The notes: generated from the letters alone by a model not told the origin. A stretch of 64,000 bases of DNA from Bradyrhizobium sp. WBAH42 (GCF_024585265.1 NZ_CP036533.1:2117001-2181000); one strand, 5' to 3'; positions 9,250-17,101 are shown, numbered from the stretch's first letter. Numbers and translations are program-made.

Positions 9250-10017
9250 ATGCAGATGCTGACAAGAAGATGTTGCATCGGCTGCGGCCTTCTTCTCTTC
9301 GGCGGCATCGGCGCAGTGGCCGCCGACGCTCGCCACAATCCGGCCTATGGCTGCAGTCTGACCGCGAGCGAAGCCGGCAACATTCTCGGCAACAAGCCTG
9401 AGGGGCAGGGCGGCAGCGTGCGCGAGAGGCCGTCAATTCCCAAATCGGGCGACAAGGAATTCGACCGTGCGCTCGCAGAGACGCTGGTCCGGATTTCCGA
9501 CTGTCTGAACGTCACGCCGAGCTTCGCCTATTTCGACGACTTTGACTCACCGAATGCGTTTGCATTGCGCGAGAAACGCGTGGCCGAGACCGATGGCACG
9601 GTGCTGTTCGGCCAACGGCTCCTGAAGCAATTGATGGCCGACCCCGAGGCGGGAGATGCCGCGGTCGCCGGCATCTGCGCCCACGAGTTTGGACACGTGC
9701 TGCAGTGGAAGGTGGGGGTGGACGAAATTCTCCTCGAGGGGCAGCCCACCGTCAAACGGGTGGAACTGCATGCGGATTTCCTGGCCGGCTACTTCGCAGG
9801 CGTTCGCAAGTTGCAGCAATCGAGCTTCAATGCCGCCGCGATTGCGCTGACGCAATTCAACGCGGGCGACAACATGCTCAAGCACCCGAAACACCACGGC
9901 ACCCCAGAGGAACGCGGCAAAGCGATCGTCAAGGGTTATCAGACCGGACACGACGACAGGAAGTCGCTGTTGGACGCCCTCAATATCGGCGAGAAGTTCG
10001 TCAAGAACAACTTCTGA
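9250..10017 (+). CDS. Exported zinc metalloprotease-like protein (HExxH)
   Basis: A 255-residue protein with an N-terminal export signal starting LTRRCCIGCG, which resembles a Tat or lipoprotein-type leader, and a peptidase core. The zinc-binding helix is HEFGH at residues 145-149, and a third ligand is likely Glu172 in VELHADFLAGYFAG. The HEFGH...ELHAD-AG spacing resembles neutral zinc metallopeptidases of the YpfJ type. Cysteines at 8, 9, 12, 35, 85 and 143 are unusual for that family. It is the last gene of the 7197-10017 operon, with a GGGAGA ribosome site. A processing role for its exported partners is possible but unproven. Confidence 0.8.
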   Translation: MQMLTRRCCIGCGLLLFGGIGAVAADARHNPAYGCSLTASEAGNILGNKPEGQGGSVRERPSIPKSGDKEFDRALAETLVRISDCLNVTPSFAYFDDFDSPNAFALREKRVAETDGTVLFGQRLLKQLMADPEAGDAAVAGICAHEFGHVLQWKVGVDEILLEGQPTVKRVELHADFLAGYFAGVRKLQQSSFNAAAIALTQFNAGDNMLKHPKHHGTPEERGKAIVKGYQTGHDDRKSLLDALNIGEKFVKNNF

Positions 10018-10144
10018 CGCGGCTCCATTTGCTTTCACAACAGCGTTATTGCGACCCGGGGCGCCCTTCATCGCAACTGGGCGTCTGGCGTCTGTTGCTG
10101 TAGTCTCTTTGGTGCCACTGCACTGCTCGCCCGGAGGAACCGAC

Positions 10145-10648
10145 ATGACCACGGTCGCACTCACCCGCCGCAATCTCCTCGTCGCTGGCGCCTCCGTCCT
10201 GACGACCGGTGTCTTGGCAACCGGCGCTTCCGGCCTCCTGCTGCCGGCCCGTGCCAGCGGCCTCGCGCCGACCGAGTCGATGTCGGGCGGCGCGAACAAT
10301 TACCGCAAGGGCGCGGCGATCGTGGATCGCATCGGCAAGGGCGGTTTCTGGATGAGCGGCACCGTGCGCCGCGCCGGGGACGGAGCTCCGCTGGCCGGGC
10401 AGCGCATCCAGATCTGGGCGCACACGGTCGAAGGGCAGGAGCATGAGCCGCAGAGCCACGGCGCCACGCTCACCGACAAGGACGGCAAGTTCCGGCTGGA
10501 GATGCCGCAGATCATTCCGATCTTCGGCCAGCCGCACGGTCATCTCGCCTATGACAGCGGCGAGTTCAAGACGGTCTTCCTGCGGCCGGTGATGCGGAGC
10601 GCCAAGGAGACCAGCCTCGAGGCGCACTTCGTGCTGCAGCCGGCTTGA
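10145..10648 (+). CDS. Tat-exported intradiol-dioxygenase-like fold protein
   Basis: A 167-residue protein with a twin-arginine leader (TRRNLLVAGASVL, residues 7-19). The mature part follows the beta-sandwich pattern of intradiol ring-cleavage dioxygenases: GTVRRAGDGAPLAGQRIQIW, then TLTDKDGKFRLEMP, then HGH (131-133). Catechol dioxygenases bind iron through two Tyr and two His. Here the His pair is kept but the Tyr expected after the IW strand is missing (WAHTVEGQEH). It is therefore probably not a classical ring-cleaving enzyme. An excellent GGAGGA ribosome site precedes the ATG. It pairs with the membrane protein 13 bases downstream. Confidence 0.75.
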   Translation: MTTVALTRRNLLVAGASVLTTGVLATGASGLLLPARASGLAPTESMSGGANNYRKGAAIVDRIGKGGFWMSGTVRRAGDGAPLAGQRIQIWAHTVEGQEHEPQSHGATLTDKDGKFRLEMPQIIPIFGQPHGHLAYDSGEFKTVFLRPVMRSAKETSLEAHFVLQPA

Positions 10649-10661
10649 ACCCGATTTGCAG

Positions 10662-11300
10662 ATGAAGGGATGGAGATCGGCCCGGGCGCCCCTGATCTGG
10701 GCCGCCCTCGCCTTGGCGATCGGCGTGCCGGTCGCCGCTGCCGCAGCCAGCGAGCAGCTCGCCTGGCGCGGTCCTGTCTACATCCTCGCCGGTTTCGCCG
10801 GGATCATCGCCCTCGGTCTCGTGCTCGTGCAGCCTTTGCTGATCGGCGGCTACCTGCCGGGATTGTCGGCCTATCGCAACAGGCGCGCCCATCACTGGAT
10901 CGGCGGCGCGCTTGCCCTGGCGATTGTGATCCACGTCGCCGGCCTCTGGGTCACCAGCCCGCCCGATATGATCGACGCGCTGACATTCTCGTCGCCGACG
11001 CCGTTCTCCCCCTTTGGCGTGACCGCGATGTGGGCCATCTTCATCGTTGCGCTCCTGGCTCTGTTGCGAAGGCCATTGGGCTTGCGGCCGCGAACCTGGC
11101 GCATCATCCATATTCCCCTAGCCATCGTCATCGTCACGGGCAGCGTGATCCATTGTCTCCTGATCGAGGGAACGATGGAGACGATCTCCAAGGCGGCGCT
11201 GTGTGCGCTCGTCCTCGCGGCAACGGTGAAAGTCATGATTGACCTGAAGGTGTGGCGAAAGCGGCGGCTGCTGCGCAGCGAGGGCATTGCGCGACAGTAA
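10662..11300 (+). CDS. Ferric reductase-like transmembrane (heme b) protein
   Basis: A 212-residue membrane protein with about five to six hydrophobic helices. It has the His-bearing helices typical of the ferric reductase/MsrQ transmembrane domain: HHWIGGALALAIVIHVAGLW and later IIHIPLAIVIVTGSVIHCLL. Paired histidines about 14 residues apart on two helices are the usual ligands of two b hemes. There is no FAD or NAD domain, as in MsrQ. It follows the Tat-exported protein, a gene order that recalls MsrP-MsrQ, but the partner here is unrelated to MsrP. A TTG at 10656 is an alternative start. Confidence 0.8.
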   Translation: MKGWRSARAPLIWAALALAIGVPVAAAAASEQLAWRGPVYILAGFAGIIALGLVLVQPLLIGGYLPGLSAYRNRRAHHWIGGALALAIVIHVAGLWVTSPPDMIDALTFSSPTPFSPFGVTAMWAIFIVALLALLRRPLGLRPRTWRIIHIPLAIVIVTGSVIHCLLIEGTMETISKAALCALVLAATVKVMIDLKVWRKRRLLRSEGIARQ

Positions 11301-11399
11301 TCCGGCGGATCAGGTCAGCTTCGGGACTTCCCCCGTCCCATCTCTTGTGAGCAGAATGGCGCGCGCCAAGCATCGTCATCGGGCCGGGAGGATCTCGAC

Positions 11400-12188
11400 A
11401 TGGCAGAGCAGACCATTCACTTCGACGACGGTGCTGCCTACGAGCAGATGATGGGAATCTGGAGCCGGTTCGCCGGCGAGATATTCCTTGATTGGCTGGC
11501 ACCTCCTCTCGGCTTGCGGTGGATCGACATCGGTTGCGGCAACGGCGCCTTCACCGAACTCCTGGTCGAGCGCTGCAGCCCCGTCGAGGTCCAGGGCATT
11601 GACCCCTCGGCAGAGCAGCTTGCCTTTGCGCGCACGCGACCTGCGGCGCGCGTGGCAAAGTTTCACCAGGGCGATGCGATGGCACTTCCTTTCGCGGATG
11701 GCAGCTTCGATGCGGCTGTGATGGCGTTGGTTCTCGTGTTCGTTCCGGATCCCGCCAGGGGCGTCAGCGAAATGGTGCGGGTCGTCGTCCCCGGCGGTAC
11801 GGTCATGACGTATATGTGGGACATGTTGGGTGGCGGCTTTCCGCTCGACCCGATCTACGACGAGATGAAGGCGATGGGCATTCCGGCAACCCGCCCGCCA
11901 CGGATGGACGCCTCTCGCATGGAAGCGTTGCGGGACCTGTGGCGAGGAGCAGGTCTCGAGGACGTGCAAACGCGAGAGATCACGGTGCAACGGACGTTTT
12001 CGGGTTTCGACGACTTCTGGGCAATCAGTCTGAAGTCCCCCGCGCTCCGGCCTGCCGTTGCCGCGATGAGGCCCGCAGACGTCGAGACGCTCATCTCGCG
12101 AATGCGTGCGGCCCTGCCGGCGCATGCGGACGGTCGCATCACCTGCAGTGCGCGCGCACACGCGATCAGGGGGCGCCGGCCCAAATAG
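11400..12188 (+). CDS. Class I SAM-dependent methyltransferase
   Basis: A 262-residue cytosolic methyltransferase. The SAM-binding motif I is WIDIGCGNGAFTELL (about residues 41-55), followed by the acidic end of strand 2 (GIDPSAEQ) and by GDAMALPFADGSFDAAVM, motifs usual for methyltransf_11-type enzymes. The C-terminal half (FSGFDDFWAISL) resembles small-molecule rather than RNA methyltransferases. A GGGAGG ribosome site precedes the ATG. It stands alone between the ferric-reductase-like gene and a repeat-bearing gap, so the substrate cannot be guessed. Confidence 0.88.
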   Translation: MAEQTIHFDDGAAYEQMMGIWSRFAGEIFLDWLAPPLGLRWIDIGCGNGAFTELLVERCSPVEVQGIDPSAEQLAFARTRPAARVAKFHQGDAMALPFADGSFDAAVMALVLVFVPDPARGVSEMVRVVVPGGTVMTYMWDMLGGGFPLDPIYDEMKAMGIPATRPPRMDASRMEALRDLWRGAGLEDVQTREITVQRTFSGFDDFWAISLKSPALRPAVAAMRPADVETLISRMRAALPAHADGRITCSARAHAIRGRRPK

Positions 12189-12202
12189 CCCGCATTGTGC
12201 AG

Positions 12203-12258
12203 GACGGGTAGAGCACTTCTCGAAACGCATCATCTCCGCCACCGAACGAGCCTGATGG
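12203..12258. repeat. Partial copy of the GGGTAGAGC palindromic element
   Basis: A diverged relative of the element at 14646-14732: the segments GGGTAGAGCACTT, CGAAACGCATCAT and TGATGGGTTTCG appear in the same order, but the outer right arm is missing. It lies just past the methyltransferase stop. Confidence 0.6.
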
Positions 12259-12310
12259 GTTTCGCTTCGCGCGGCAGTGGACCAGAGTCGAGAGGCGAAA
12301 ATCTCTCGCC

Positions 12311-12436
12311 GCGTCATTGCGAGGAGCCCTTGCGACGAAGCAATCCAGACTGTTTCCGCGGGCACATTCCTGGATTGTTTCGCGGAGCCTGTCATCGGGC
12401 CGCGCTTCGCGCGGACCCGTTGGCTCGCAATGACGG
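12311..12436. repeat. CGTCATTGCGAG palindromic element, copy 1
   Basis: Imperfect inverted repeat whose left end reads GCGTCATTGCGAGGAGC and whose right end reads GCTCGCAATGACGG, with an inner AAGCAATCCAG / CTGGATTG pair. Two other copies with the same ends lie at 37781-37868 and 58812-58899. It fills most of the gap of about 300 bases between the methyltransferase and the cyclic-nucleotide-binding gene. Confidence 0.85.
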
Positions 12437-12492
12437 AACCTGGCTGCGCCGCTTAGCTTGCCGCAGCCATCGACCGGGCGTAACCTCGCGCA

Positions 12493-12969
12493 ATGCTCGT
12501 CACGTCCCCCGATCTGAAAGCGTTCCTGCTGGCGACGCCGTTCTTCGGTGGCCTTTCGGACGAAAGCCTTGACCTCTTGATCTCGATGCTGGTCGAGCGC
12601 GACTTCGAGGTGGGCGCGACCGTCGTGGCCGAGGGCGAGCCGGGGCGCTCGATGTTCATCGTCAAGTCCGGCCGGCTCGCGGTGAGCAAGCGGACCCATG
12701 CGGGCGGCGTCATCCCGATATCGCGTTTGGAGCCTGGGGATTTCTTCGGCGAGATGACGCTGATCGAAATGCAGAACCGCTCCGCTACGGTGGTCGCGGA
12801 GGCACCGACGGTGCTGTACGAGCTGACGGCCCAAAAGCTCTATGCCTGCTACAAGGCCGACATCCACGCCTACGTGATCGTCCTGCAGAACGTCAATCGC
12901 GAGCTGTGCCGGCGGCTGCGCCGGGCCGATGATCGCTTCGCGGCACTGCAGGTGAATGGCGACGATTGA
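12493..12969 (+). CDS. Cyclic nucleotide-binding domain protein
   Basis: A 158-residue protein made of one cAMP/cGMP-binding beta-barrel. It shows FFGGLSDESLDLLISML, VVAEGEPGRSMFIVKSGRLAVS and the phosphate-binding cassette pattern PGDFFGEMTLIE-QNRSATVVA (about residues 85-105), in which the Arg is present (NRSATV). No helix-turn-helix follows, unlike CRP/FNR regulators, so it is a stand-alone sensor or adaptor. It is preceded by a repeat and followed by a convergent small gene. Nothing in the context gives a partner. Confidence 0.85.
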   Translation: MLVTSPDLKAFLLATPFFGGLSDESLDLLISMLVERDFEVGATVVAEGEPGRSMFIVKSGRLAVSKRTHAGGVIPISRLEPGDFFGEMTLIEMQNRSATVVAEAPTVLYELTAQKLYACYKADIHAYVIVLQNVNRELCRRLRRADDRFAALQVNGDD

Positions 12970-13043
12970 TGGTGCGCAAGAGAGAGAGCCGTCGGGAAAC
13001 CATCACGTTTCGCCACCGAGATCGGCCTCGACGGGTCCTCGCA

Positions 13044-13247
13044 TCACGACTTGTCGTGCGCGTACTTCTCCAGGACCAGCCGATTATATTCGTCCCTGAC
13101 GGCCCTTCGGGAAACATGCCCCTTCCGGTCTTTGGCAATTTTCAGAAGATCAGGGTCGGTCGGTGCCTTCGATTTCCGCCGAAATCTCGCAAAGAGAGGG
13201 GTCGTCGGCTCCGACAATCTTCCAAACAGGCGGTCGAACCATCCCAT
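13044..13247 (-). CDS. Small basic hypothetical protein
   Basis: A 67-residue protein I do not recognise, rich in Arg and Lys (MGWFDRLFGRLSEP, then FARFRRKSKAPTDPDLLKIAKDRKGHVSRR). The case for a real gene is a strong GGGAGG ribosome site eight bases upstream of the ATG. The N-terminus WFDRLFGRL is a short amphipathic segment. It could bind nucleic acid or a membrane surface, but this is only a reading of composition. Confidence 0.6.
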   Translation of the reverse strand: MGWFDRLFGRLSEPTTPLFARFRRKSKAPTDPDLLKIAKDRKGHVSRRAVRDEYNRLVLEKYAHDKS

Positions 13248-13484
13248 TGTGTCCTCCCGGACAGGCCGCGAGCTGAAAGACTATCACCATGAAATGAGGG
13301 GTCAACGTGCCGTGTGACCGCAGCTTTTCAAAAAGGCGCGCCAGCACAGTTTGCAACCGCCGCAGGCTTGAGCGACACAGGTCAAACATCCGGCACCTCG
13401 GACGTCCGCGAAGGTGCGATCTTTGGACTGGCCAGCATCCCTTGGCCCGCCTAGAGGCGAAGCTTGGGCATGGGGCCAGTCAAG

Positions 13485-14462
13485 TCATTCGATCAATTCA
13501 TCGGATGCGACAAGGACGGACTGTGGCACTGCAAGCCCAAACGCCTTGGCCGACTTCATGTTGATCACGAGCTCGAATTTCGTTGGCCGCAAGACCGGAA
13601 GATTGTCGGGCTTCGCGCCGTGCAGGATCTTGCCGGCATAGACGCCGAGCAGGCGATACGTATCGGAAAGACTGGCGCCGTAGCTCATCAGGCCGCCATC
13701 GGCCGGAAACTCTCGAATGTGGAAGATGCCTGGCAATTGATGCTCCGATGAGAGTGCCAATATCTGGCTTCGCCGGGAGTCGAAGAATGGATCGTTCTGC
13801 ACGACCAAAGCCTTGACGCCAGCCTTGCCAAGCACGCCGAAAGCCGCGTCAAGTTCGGCATCCGTCGTCCCGGCCTGCACGACAAGTTCGCGCCCAAGGG
13901 ACTTGGCCGCGTTGGCGACCGCCTGCCGGTGCTGCTCGACGACCTCACTCCCAAAGCGTGGATTGACAAGCAAGCCGATGACGCCGGCAGTGGGGACCAT
14001 CGCGCAGATGAGTTCCAGGCGTTTGCCGCCCAAATCGCCTGTGAAGAAGTTCACGCCAGTTGCTACGCCCGGGCGGTTCATGCTCGTCACCAAGCCCGCG
14101 CGAACGGGATCGTCGCCAACGAGAAAGACAAGGGGGATCGCCGAGGTCGCCGATTTGGCCGCGCGGGCAGCGGGATCACCCGCTCCTACAATCAACGAAA
14201 GAGGATGGCGGACCAATTCAGCGGCGAAGGACGGCAAGCTGCCGTAGTCACCCTTCGCCCAGCGATACTCGATCTTGATATTACGGTTCTCGACGTAACC
14301 CATCTCTTCGAGGCCGCGCCTGAAAGCATTGGTGTGCGTTGCGGCTTCATCGGGCGAACGCGTGCTGAGAAAACCGATGGTCGGGAGTGTCTGTTGGGCT
14401 CGTGAAGCAGCAGGGAGCGCAGTCGCAAGTCCCAACCCTGCCATGAAGTCGCGCCTCTTCAT
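13485..14462 (-). CDS. ABC transporter substrate-binding protein (PF04392-type)
   Basis: A 325-residue exported binding protein. The leader is MKRRDFMAGLGLATALPAASRAQQ, a Tat-style signal with cleavage near Ala23. The mature body has TIGFLSTRSPDEAATHTNAFRRGLEEMGYVENRNIKIEYRWAKG, the opening typical of this family, which is abundant in Bradyrhizobium. An upstream frame extension to 14588 is open but lacks the ribosome site; GGAGAAGG lies just before 14462. No permease or ATPase is adjacent, so it is an orphan and its ligand is unknown. Confidence 0.88.
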   Translation of the reverse strand: MKRRDFMAGLGLATALPAASRAQQTLPTIGFLSTRSPDEAATHTNAFRRGLEEMGYVENRNIKIEYRWAKGDYGSLPSFAAELVRHPLSLIVGAGDPAARAAKSATSAIPLVFLVGDDPVRAGLVTSMNRPGVATGVNFFTGDLGGKRLELICAMVPTAGVIGLLVNPRFGSEVVEQHRQAVANAAKSLGRELVVQAGTTDAELDAAFGVLGKAGVKALVVQNDPFFDSRRSQILALSSEHQLPGIFHIREFPADGGLMSYGASLSDTYRLLGVYAGKILHGAKPDNLPVLRPTKFELVINMKSAKAFGLAVPQSVLVASDELIE

Positions 14463-14645
14463 AAGCGCCTTCTCCTCAGCCAGCGAACTGGGCGAGAGCT
14501 TACGTCGTGCCACAGGGTTGCTCAACGCTCGATTCGGGGCTCGAGCCGACTTCAAGTGATGCCCACCAACGGCCAAGGGACGACGCAAGCCGCCCGGTCG
14601 TTCACCAAGGGCGGGCGCGCTCCATCGAACATAGAACCATCAGTG

Positions 14646-14732
14646 CGTAGGATGGGTAGAGCACTTGCGAAACCCATCATCTTTCGTCTCCGAGCAGGGC
14701 ATTGATGGGTTTCGCGCTCTACCCATCCTACG
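14646..14732. repeat. Nested perfect inverted repeat
   Basis: Outer arms 14646-14662 and 14716-14732 are perfect 17-base inverted copies. Inner arms 14667-14679 and 14703-14715 are perfect 13-base inverted copies. The whole would fold into one long hairpin on either strand. It lies in the gap of about 330 bases between two minus-strand genes. A partial relative is at 12203-12258. Confidence 0.9.
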
Positions 14733-14793
14733 AGCTGCATGCGACGAATAAATCTGGTCTATGGCTGAGGCGCAGGAATTGGAAGGATGCTTG

Positions 14794-15222
14794 TTATCTT
14801 CCGTCGCCTGTTTTCACCAGCACTTGATTCATCAGGAACCGTGTCGGCTGCGTAGTCTGTCCAGGCGGTGAAATCATGAAGGTTACTGGCACATAGAGTT
14901 GCGCCACCCCCGTCTGCAATTCGATGACCTTCAGTTCGTCCAATTTCGGGTCGAGGGACCAAGTGCCTTGATACAGGGTCTCGAAGCGCTTGATTGCTGC
15001 AGCGTGACCCCAGACAGGGGCGCCACGCGTGATCCACAGGAACTGAGCCGAGTCTTGCAGAAGCTCACCAACCGCCTTGAGGTCATGAGCGTTTTGTGCG
15101 GCAACAAATCTTGTGAAAAGAGCCTTCACTTCGTCCTCGCTGCCCGCGCGAACCGCGTCAGCCGTAGTCAGGAGCAAGAATGAAGCGAAGAAAGCAAGAT
15201 GACTTCGTGCACGGAAGGTCAT
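14794..15222 (-). CDS. Exported NTF2-like (SnoaL-type) protein, C-terminus probably frameshifted
   Basis: A 142-residue protein with a signal peptide (FFASFLLLTTADAVRA). The NTF2-like domain shows EDEVKALFTRFVAAQNAHDLKAVGELL and FLWITRGAPVWGHAAAIKRF. Such domains are binding pockets or small enzymes, and many are secreted with unknown ligand. The frame ends early in VKTGDGR. One base out of frame the sequence continues as KITSILPIPAPQP, a normal last strand and tail for the family, to a stop at 14759. A small indel near 14785-14795 is therefore likely. The start at 15222 has a GGGAGG site upstream. Confidence 0.75.
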   Translation of the reverse strand: MTFRARSHLAFFASFLLLTTADAVRAGSEDEVKALFTRFVAAQNAHDLKAVGELLQDSAQFLWITRGAPVWGHAAAIKRFETLYQGTWSLDPKLDELKVIELQTGVAQLYVPVTFMISPPGQTTQPTRFLMNQVLVKTGDGR

Positions 15223-16070
15223 GATCGTCCTCCCTTGATGCCGCGGCGAAATGATCCGCTCGCGATTATCAGTTGCAACAGAAAATTACCCCAACGAGGG
15301 TCGAAAGACCACGTGATTTCAGGCGGCATGGCCGGTGGTAGGATTTCCCCATCCGGTCAAAACCCGAGATCAACCGCAACGCTTCTAACCCGTCGGGCAA
15401 AACACCACCCCTCCGCGCAAACCCCCGTCAATCCCCTCCCGCAAAAATATTCCACTTTACCGAAATTCGGAATTGCGGTATTCATCGCGCATCCCGGTCC
15501 AAGGAGAGGGGCGATCGTACGTCGTCACGAACGAGGGCCAGGGTGCGGTGGACGCGGCTGCGTCGGGCACGCGTGGCGGGACCAGGGCGAGATGAACCTC
15601 GTGAGGTCCTGGCCGGTGTGCGGAACGGACGGCGCCAACATCCGGCGAAGCCTCTTGGCGGAGCCGGAAGCTGCGTACGGCAAAACCGTGTGGTCCTGAC
15701 CGTCGTTGCTACGGTCAAGCCTTGCGGAGATGGTTTTGGGCTCAACCGGGCCTGGAAGCATCAATTCGCGAGGTGACGGAGGCCAGAAGGAACTCGGCTC
15801 CGGGGAGAGCAGGCATAAGCCGTCAAACCATCGCGCAGGGAAGGCCGGGTGTTTTCCGGCCCACCTGTCGTCCCGCCTGCGCATTTGCGTGTGCAAATTT
15901 TTTCGCGCGGCGGATCATGGGTGCCAGCCGGCACCCGGCCTTCCCTGCGCCCTCTTCACAGAGGAGGGTCAAGGAAAACAGCAAAACTCGGACGCTTGCG
16001 TCGCGAGAGCGCGGCTTCATGTGCGAACGCAGGAATGATCGGGCTTGCTCGCTTCGCCGTCGGTCGTGGG
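15223..16070. other. Long gene-free stretch with a structured repeat
   Basis: About 850 bases in which several short frames are open on both strands but none has a ribosome site, domain or typical protein composition. The part from about 15480 to 16035 is very GC-rich with many short self-complementary segments. The clearest structure is listed separately at 15833-15950. I recall similar segments as multicopy intergenic elements in Bradyrhizobium, which a search would confirm. Confidence 0.5.
15833..15950. repeat. Structured element bounded by a perfect 19-base inverted repeat
   Basis: 15833-15851 and 15932-15950 are exact inverted copies. Nested inside are a GGCCGG/CCGGCC hairpin near 15843-15861 and a GGGTGCC-AGCC-GGCACCC hairpin at about 15919-15936 that competes with the outer right arm. 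The two folds are mutually exclusive. Confidence 0.85.
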
Positions 16071-16421
16071 TCAGCGGCGGGCGGCGATCGCCGTCAGCTC
16101 CAGCTTGACGCCCGGGCCGAGATCCGCAACGCCGATCGCGGCACGCGCCGGCAGATGCTCCGCGGTGAAATAGCGCTTCCAAGCCTGGTTGAACGCGGCC
16201 TTCTCAGTGAGGTCGGCCACGTAGATCGTCACCTGCAGAACGCAGGACAGATCGGAGCCGGCCCCCTCGAGCAGGGTCTTCAACTGGCGCAGCACATCGT
16301 CGGCCTGGCCCGCCATGTCGAGCCCGGCATCTTCAGGGACGATGCCGCCGAGATAGAGCACGCCATTATGCTCGACGATCTCGTGGAGCAGTCCTTCATA
16401 GGGCAGGGAACGTGTGATCAC
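16071..16421 (-). CDS. RidA family protein
   Basis: A RidA/YjgF protein of about 116 residues from the GTG at 16421 (VITRSLPYEGLLHEIVEHNGVLYLGG). It has the conserved C-terminal arginine in LPARAAIGVADL and the acidic residue in KLELTAIAA, the ligand-binding pair of enamine/imine deaminases. The frame is open upstream to 16529, but that would place the N-terminus inside the tRNA-Thr gene, so a start inside 16421 is more likely. No good ribosome site decides it. It lies on the same strand just downstream of the tRNA. Confidence 0.75.
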   Translation of the reverse strand: MITRSLPYEGLLHEIVEHNGVLYLGGIVPEDAGLDMAGQADDVLRQLKTLLEGAGSDLSCVLQVTIYVADLTEKAAFNQAWKRYFTAEHLPARAAIGVADLGPGVKLELTAIAARR

Positions 16422-16484
16422 GATGGCATCCGTGGCTGTTGCGGGCTCGCTGCCGGGCGGAGGGCTCGCGTCGATGAGGAAAGC

Positions 16485-16559
16485 TGGTGCTGCCAGACAG
16501 GATTGAACTGTCGACCTCTCCATTACCAATGGAGTGCTCTACCACTGAGCTACGGCAGC
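16485..16559 (-). tRNA. tRNA-Thr (anticodon GGT)
   Basis: Cloverleaf readable on the minus strand: acceptor arm GCTGCCG with CTGGCAGC, D-loop TAGCTCAGTGGTAGAGC, anticodon loop TTGGTAA giving GGT, and T-arm with GTTCAATCC. The 3' CCA is encoded (16485-16487). The anticodon reads ACC/ACU, hence threonine. Confidence 0.93.
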
Positions 16560-16874
16560 ATGTGCTGGGACAAGAATCGGCCGCCCGAGGGGCCTACCAA
16601 GCGGGCCGATATCTGCCACAAGCCCCCCTCCTGCGCAAGCTTGCTAGCCGCGCCAATACGAGAAAATCGGGCCGATATCGGCGCCAAAATGCCCGGTTTC
16701 GCCTGAACTGACCGACTTCACGCCGATTCGGGGTCTGGTATCCCTGCCCAAGAGGTCAGTTGGCCTGGGGGCGGATTCGATCCATCTCGCGTTTCGCAAA
16801 GGGCGTATCGCGTTGCCTCTTGAGCTGCCACACTTCGATGGCATCCTGCTGCCGGTTGCTGTGATGGAGCCGCG
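16560..16874. other. Intergenic stretch upstream of tRNA-Thr
   Basis: About 315 bases without a supportable gene. An 11-base direct repeat GGGCCGATATC occurs near 16603 and 16671. The tRNA-Thr promoter should lie in the part nearest 16560, but I see no certain boxes. Confidence 0.4.
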
Positions 16875-17063
16875 ATGGCTGACGAGACTGACAAGAGCGC
16901 GAGGCAGGCGAGGGCGTCCCGGGACGACCGGCTGAAATCGGCGCTCCGCGAAAACCTGAAGCGGCGGAAGGTGCAGGCGCGCGAACGCGCCGCAAGCACC
17001 GACCCCTCGCAGAATGAGGATGGTTCCCTAAATGAGGGGGCCGCCGGCAAGATCCGTCGTTGA
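16875..17063 (+). CDS. Small charged hypothetical protein
   Basis: A 62-residue, strongly charged protein (MADETDKSARQARASRDDRLKS, then LRENLKRRKVQARERAAS), rich in Arg, Lys, Asp and Glu and without hydrophobic core residues. The composition suggests an extended or helical protein that could contact nucleic acid or ribosomes. I do not recognise the family with certainty. The ribosome site GGAG lies about six bases before the ATG. The stop overlaps the possible TTG start of the next frame. Confidence 0.6.
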   Translation: MADETDKSARQARASRDDRLKSALRENLKRRKVQARERAASTDPSQNEDGSLNEGAAGKIRR

Positions 17064-17101
17064 AAGCCGGCGGCTGGAAATTTGGAGTGCATGCAGTGAC
17101 C

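Noticed and set aside
15525..15896. Short overlapping frames in the 15.5 kb stretch
   Set aside because: Several frames are open at once in a GC-rich repeat, with no start signal and no codon preference.
15849..16706. A 285-residue frame on the plus strand
   Set aside because: It crosses the palindromic element, the antisense of ridA and the tRNA-Thr gene and has no ribosome site.
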